Positions 61,824-64,000 of a stretch of DNA of 64,000 nucleotides are shown here, in pieces (position 1 is the first letter of the stretch; each line of letters begins with the position of its first letter). Made by a program: the position numbers and the translations under genes. Origin of the DNA: Rheinheimera hassiensis (lineage in GTDB: Bacteria; Pseudomonadota; Gammaproteobacteria; Enterobacterales; Alteromonadaceae); NCBI RefSeq assembly GCF_022436675.1, contig NZ_JAKUJZ010000001.1, positions 1-64,000 of the forward strand, written 5' to 3'. The notes under the pieces were generated by a model, which had not been told where the DNA came from, did no database searches, and was given only the letters and a program-made list of their open reading frames with translations.

Positions 61824-64000
61824 ATGTTGTATAACGGTTCCCTGGTTGCCACCCAACCGCTGCGTCAAACTATTCGTGATTTCTATCGTGCCGATGAAGA
61901 TAAAGTATTGGATTATCTGCTGCCGTTGGCCGACATTGGCGTAAATGCCCGCAGCCGGGCCTGGGAACGTGCGCGCCAGTTAGTGCTGACTATCCGCCAG
62001 GCTCAGGTAGGCAAAGGTGGCGTCGATGCGCTGCTAAACGAGTTTTCGTTATCTACCGAAGAAGGCCTGGTGCTGATGTGTCTGGCCGAAGCGCTGCTGC
62101 GTGTGCCGGATAAAACCACGGCCGACCGCCTTATCCGCGACAAATTATCACAAGGTGACTGGAGCTCGCATTTGGGCAACAGCAGTTCGTTGTTTGTTAA
62201 CGCATCGGCCTGGGGCTTGCTGCTTACCGGCAAACTGGTGAACTACTCTGACGAGCAGAAAAAACAACAATTTGGCTTATTAAAACGCACCTGTGGCCGC
62301 CTTGGCGAGCCGGTGATCCGCCAGGCGGTGCGTTATGCTATGCAGATAATGGGCGCGCAGTTTGTTATGGGCACCACTATCGGCGCCGCGCTGGAACGTG
62401 CCGCAGAAATGGAAGCTAAAGGCTTTCGTTATTCTTACGATATGCTGGGCGAAGGCGCCCGCACCATGGCCGATGCTAACCGCTACTTCGACAGTTATAT
62501 GCGGGCTATTGATACCATAGGCAAAGCCGCTAAAGGCCGCGGCCCGTTTAACAGCCCCGGTATCTCGGTAAAGCTGTCGGCTATACACCCGCGCTATGAA
62601 TTTAGCCACCGTGACCGTGTCATCGAAGAGTTAGTGCCACGGGTAAAACAGCTGGCACTGGCGGCCAAAGCTTATGATATCGGCTTTACCATTGATGCTG
62701 AAGAAGCCGACCGGCTGGACATTTCGCTGGACATTATTGCAGCAGTGTTCAGCGATCCAGCGCTGGATGGCTGGGAAGGTTTTGGCCTGGCAGTGCAGGC
62801 GTACCAAAAGCGCGGTATCCATGTCATTGAATGGCTGCGCGATTTAACGGTAAAAGTTGGCCGCAAAATGATGGTGCGGCTGGTTAAAGGTGCCTACTGG
62901 GATACTGAAATTAAACTCAGCCAGTTAGAAGGCTTTAGCGACTTCCCGGTATTTAGCCGTAAACCCTCTACCGATGTGTCTTATCAGGCCTGTGCGAAAA
63001 AAATGCTCAGCTACCGCGACAGCATTTATCCACAATTTGCTACCCATAATGCCTACACCGTAGCCACTATTATGGAGATGACCAAAGACTACAGCGGTTT
63101 TGAATTTCAGCGCCTGCACGGCATGGGCGATGCGCTGTACGACGAAATAGTGATTAAAGACAAGATCCCATGCCGTATTTATGCCCCCGTGGGCGAGCAC
63201 TCCGACTTACTGGCTTATTTAGTGCGTCGCTTGCTGGAAAACGGCGCCAACAGCTCCTTTGTTAACAACATTATTGATGAAACCATTCCGGTAGAATCGC
63301 TGCTAAGCGACGCGGTAGAAACGGTGCGCGGCTGGAAGCAAAAACGTAACCAGCAAATACCGCTGCCAGCCAACTTATACGGCACAGAGCGCAAAAACTC
63401 TAACGGCCTGGATTTAACCGATATTGATCAGCTCGAACCGGTAAAAGCAGCCATGGCACAGTGGTTTGAATCGGTTAAACAGATCCCGGTGCAACCCGAC
63501 GCCGTGCCGGTCACTAACCCGGCTAATCTTGATGAAGTAATAGGTTACCTGGAGTACGCCGACAAAAACAAAATGCAGCAAATACTGGCCAATGCTGAAA
63601 CGGCCTTTAATAGCTGGTCAATAACAAACATTACCGAGCGTGCCGCCCTGCTGCGCCGTATTGGCGATGCACTGGAAAAACACCGTAACGAACTGCTGGC
63701 ACTTTGCGTAAAAGAAGCCGGCAAAACTCTGGGCGACAGTGTGGCTGAAGTGCGCGAAGCTATCGACTTCTGCCGTTATTACGCCGCCCGTGCTGAAGAG
63801 CTGTTTGCCCAGCCCGAGCAAGCCCGTGGTGTATTTTTATGTATCAGCCCGTGGAACTTCCCACTGGCTATTTTCTTAGGCCAGGTTGCTGCAGCCATGG
63901 TGGTTGGTAATACCGTAGTGGCAAAACCGGCCGAACAAACCAGTTTAATTGCTGTACGTACTGTAGACATTATGCGCCAGTGCGGCATGCCGGAACATGT
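61824..64000 (+). CDS. putA: Bifunctional proline/P5C dehydrogenase PutA (partial)
   Basis: An open frame of 725 codons that runs off the right edge. AGGA lies 11 bases before the ATG. The first part is the proline dehydrogenase barrel (KLSAIHPRYEFSHRDRV, RLVKGAYWDTEIK, ATHNAYTVATI, YAPVGEHSDLLAYLVRRLLE). The start of the P5C dehydrogenase (aldehyde dehydrogenase) domain follows (CISPWNFPLAIFLGQVAAAM). It oxidises proline to glutamate. The N terminus begins directly with the helical arm; the ribbon-helix-helix DNA-binding domain of E. coli PutA is missing, so it cannot repress itself. That fits the Lrp-type regulator beside it. Confidence 0.9.
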   Translation, partial: MLYNGSLVATQPLRQTIRDFYRADEDKVLDYLLPLADIGVNARSRAWERARQLVLTIRQAQVGKGGVDALLNEFSLSTEEGLVLMCLAEALLRVPDKTTADRLIRDKLSQGDWSSHLGNSSSLFVNASAWGLLLTGKLVNYSDEQKKQQFGLLKRTCGRLGEPVIRQAVRYAMQIMGAQFVMGTTIGAALERAAEMEAKGFRYSYDMLGEGARTMADANRYFDSYMRAIDTIGKAAKGRGPFNSPGISVKLSAIHPRYEFSHRDRVIEELVPRVKQLALAAKAYDIGFTIDAEEADRLDISLDIIAAVFSDPALDGWEGFGLAVQAYQKRGIHVIEWLRDLTVKVGRKMMVRLVKGAYWDTEIKLSQLEGFSDFPVFSRKPSTDVSYQACAKKMLSYRDSIYPQFATHNAYTVATIMEMTKDYSGFEFQRLHGMGDALYDEIVIKDKIPCRIYAPVGEHSDLLAYLVRRLLENGANSSFVNNIIDETIPVESLLSDAVETVRGWKQKRNQQIPLPANLYGTERKNSNGLDLTDIDQLEPVKAAMAQWFESVKQIPVQPDAVPVTNPANLDEVIGYLEYADKNKMQQILANAETAFNSWSITNITERAALLRRIGDALEKHRNELLALCVKEAGKTLGDSVAEVREAIDFCRYYAARAEELFAQPEQARGVFLCISPWNFPLAIFLGQVAAAMVVGNTVVAKPAEQTSLIAVRTVDIMRQCGMPEH

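Overview
The window joins a horizontally acquired island (start of window to about 28.66 kb) to ordinary chromosome of a Gram-negative gammaproteobacterium. The core gene set and order (parC, parE, yqiA, cpdA, DUF1249, nudF, tolC; lpxL-type acyltransferase; glnE; rraB; a Zur-type zinc regulon) point to the Alteromonadales/Chromatiales neighbourhood, for example a Rheinheimera- or Alishewanella-like organism. That placement is inference from family resemblance, not a database match.

Island (1-28661). This part is visibly more AT-rich than the core. It ends in a tyrosine recombinase (27127-28404, minus) next to a 3' fragment of a tRNA-Leu(CAA) gene (28606-28661), the usual signature of an element inserted in leuX. 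The other end lies outside the window to the left. The cargo is a run of defence and conflict modules. They are a membrane protein plus alpha/beta hydrolase pair; a 1271-residue SIR2-domain protein; an AHH nuclease toxin with a candidate immunity protein; a membrane-anchored, zinc-ligand-deficient M15 peptidase-like protein; a secreted NucA-type nuclease; and an H-NS-like protein. They continue with a four-gene operon holding an HlyC-like acyltransferase and a SelO-like protein plus two exported small proteins; a CoiA-like nuclease pair; a 42-residue peptide/HicA-like/ankyrin/helical-protein operon; a DUF6933-like plus PD-(D/E)XK pair; a Gly/Ala-rich membrane protein plus a 433-residue partner; and a complete TerY-P triad (VWA, PP2C phosphatase, kinase).

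The island is also a mosaic. It carries two copies of a 59-bp repeat, two copies of a 72-bp hairpin repeat, remnants of an IS with matching inverted ends 15 kb apart, and two broken gene copies whose intact relatives lie in the same island.

The most interesting locus is 11845-14834. An acyltransferase of the HlyC/MceI kind overlaps a protein that looks like SelO and, by gene pairing, like the MceJ/MchC partner used in siderophore-microcin maturation. Both are co-transcribed with two Sec-exported small proteins. This suggests a peptide-modification or bacteriocin-like system outside the enterobacteria, not obviously one of the described ones.

Core (28.7-64 kb). A solute-binding protein is followed by a GHSLGG lipase and an ankyrin lipoprotein (a likely type VI lipase/immunity pair), then an FbpABC iron transporter with a Fur-like site. 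A divergent zinc-starvation regulon shares a region with two identical 12-bp palindromes typical of Zur. On one side are a His-rich TonB receptor and an AztD-like lipoprotein. On the other are MerC-like, COG0523 GTPase, DUF1826, FolE2 and PyrC-like genes, which supply zinc-independent substitutes and zinc handling. The rest is housekeeping: rraB, plsC, parC, a TPR protein, parE, the yqiA-cpdA-DUF1249-nudF operon, tolC, lpxL, a TcpQ-domain protein, glnE, a CYTH phosphatase, an SH3 membrane protein, and an Lrp-family regulator divergent from putA, which runs off the right edge.
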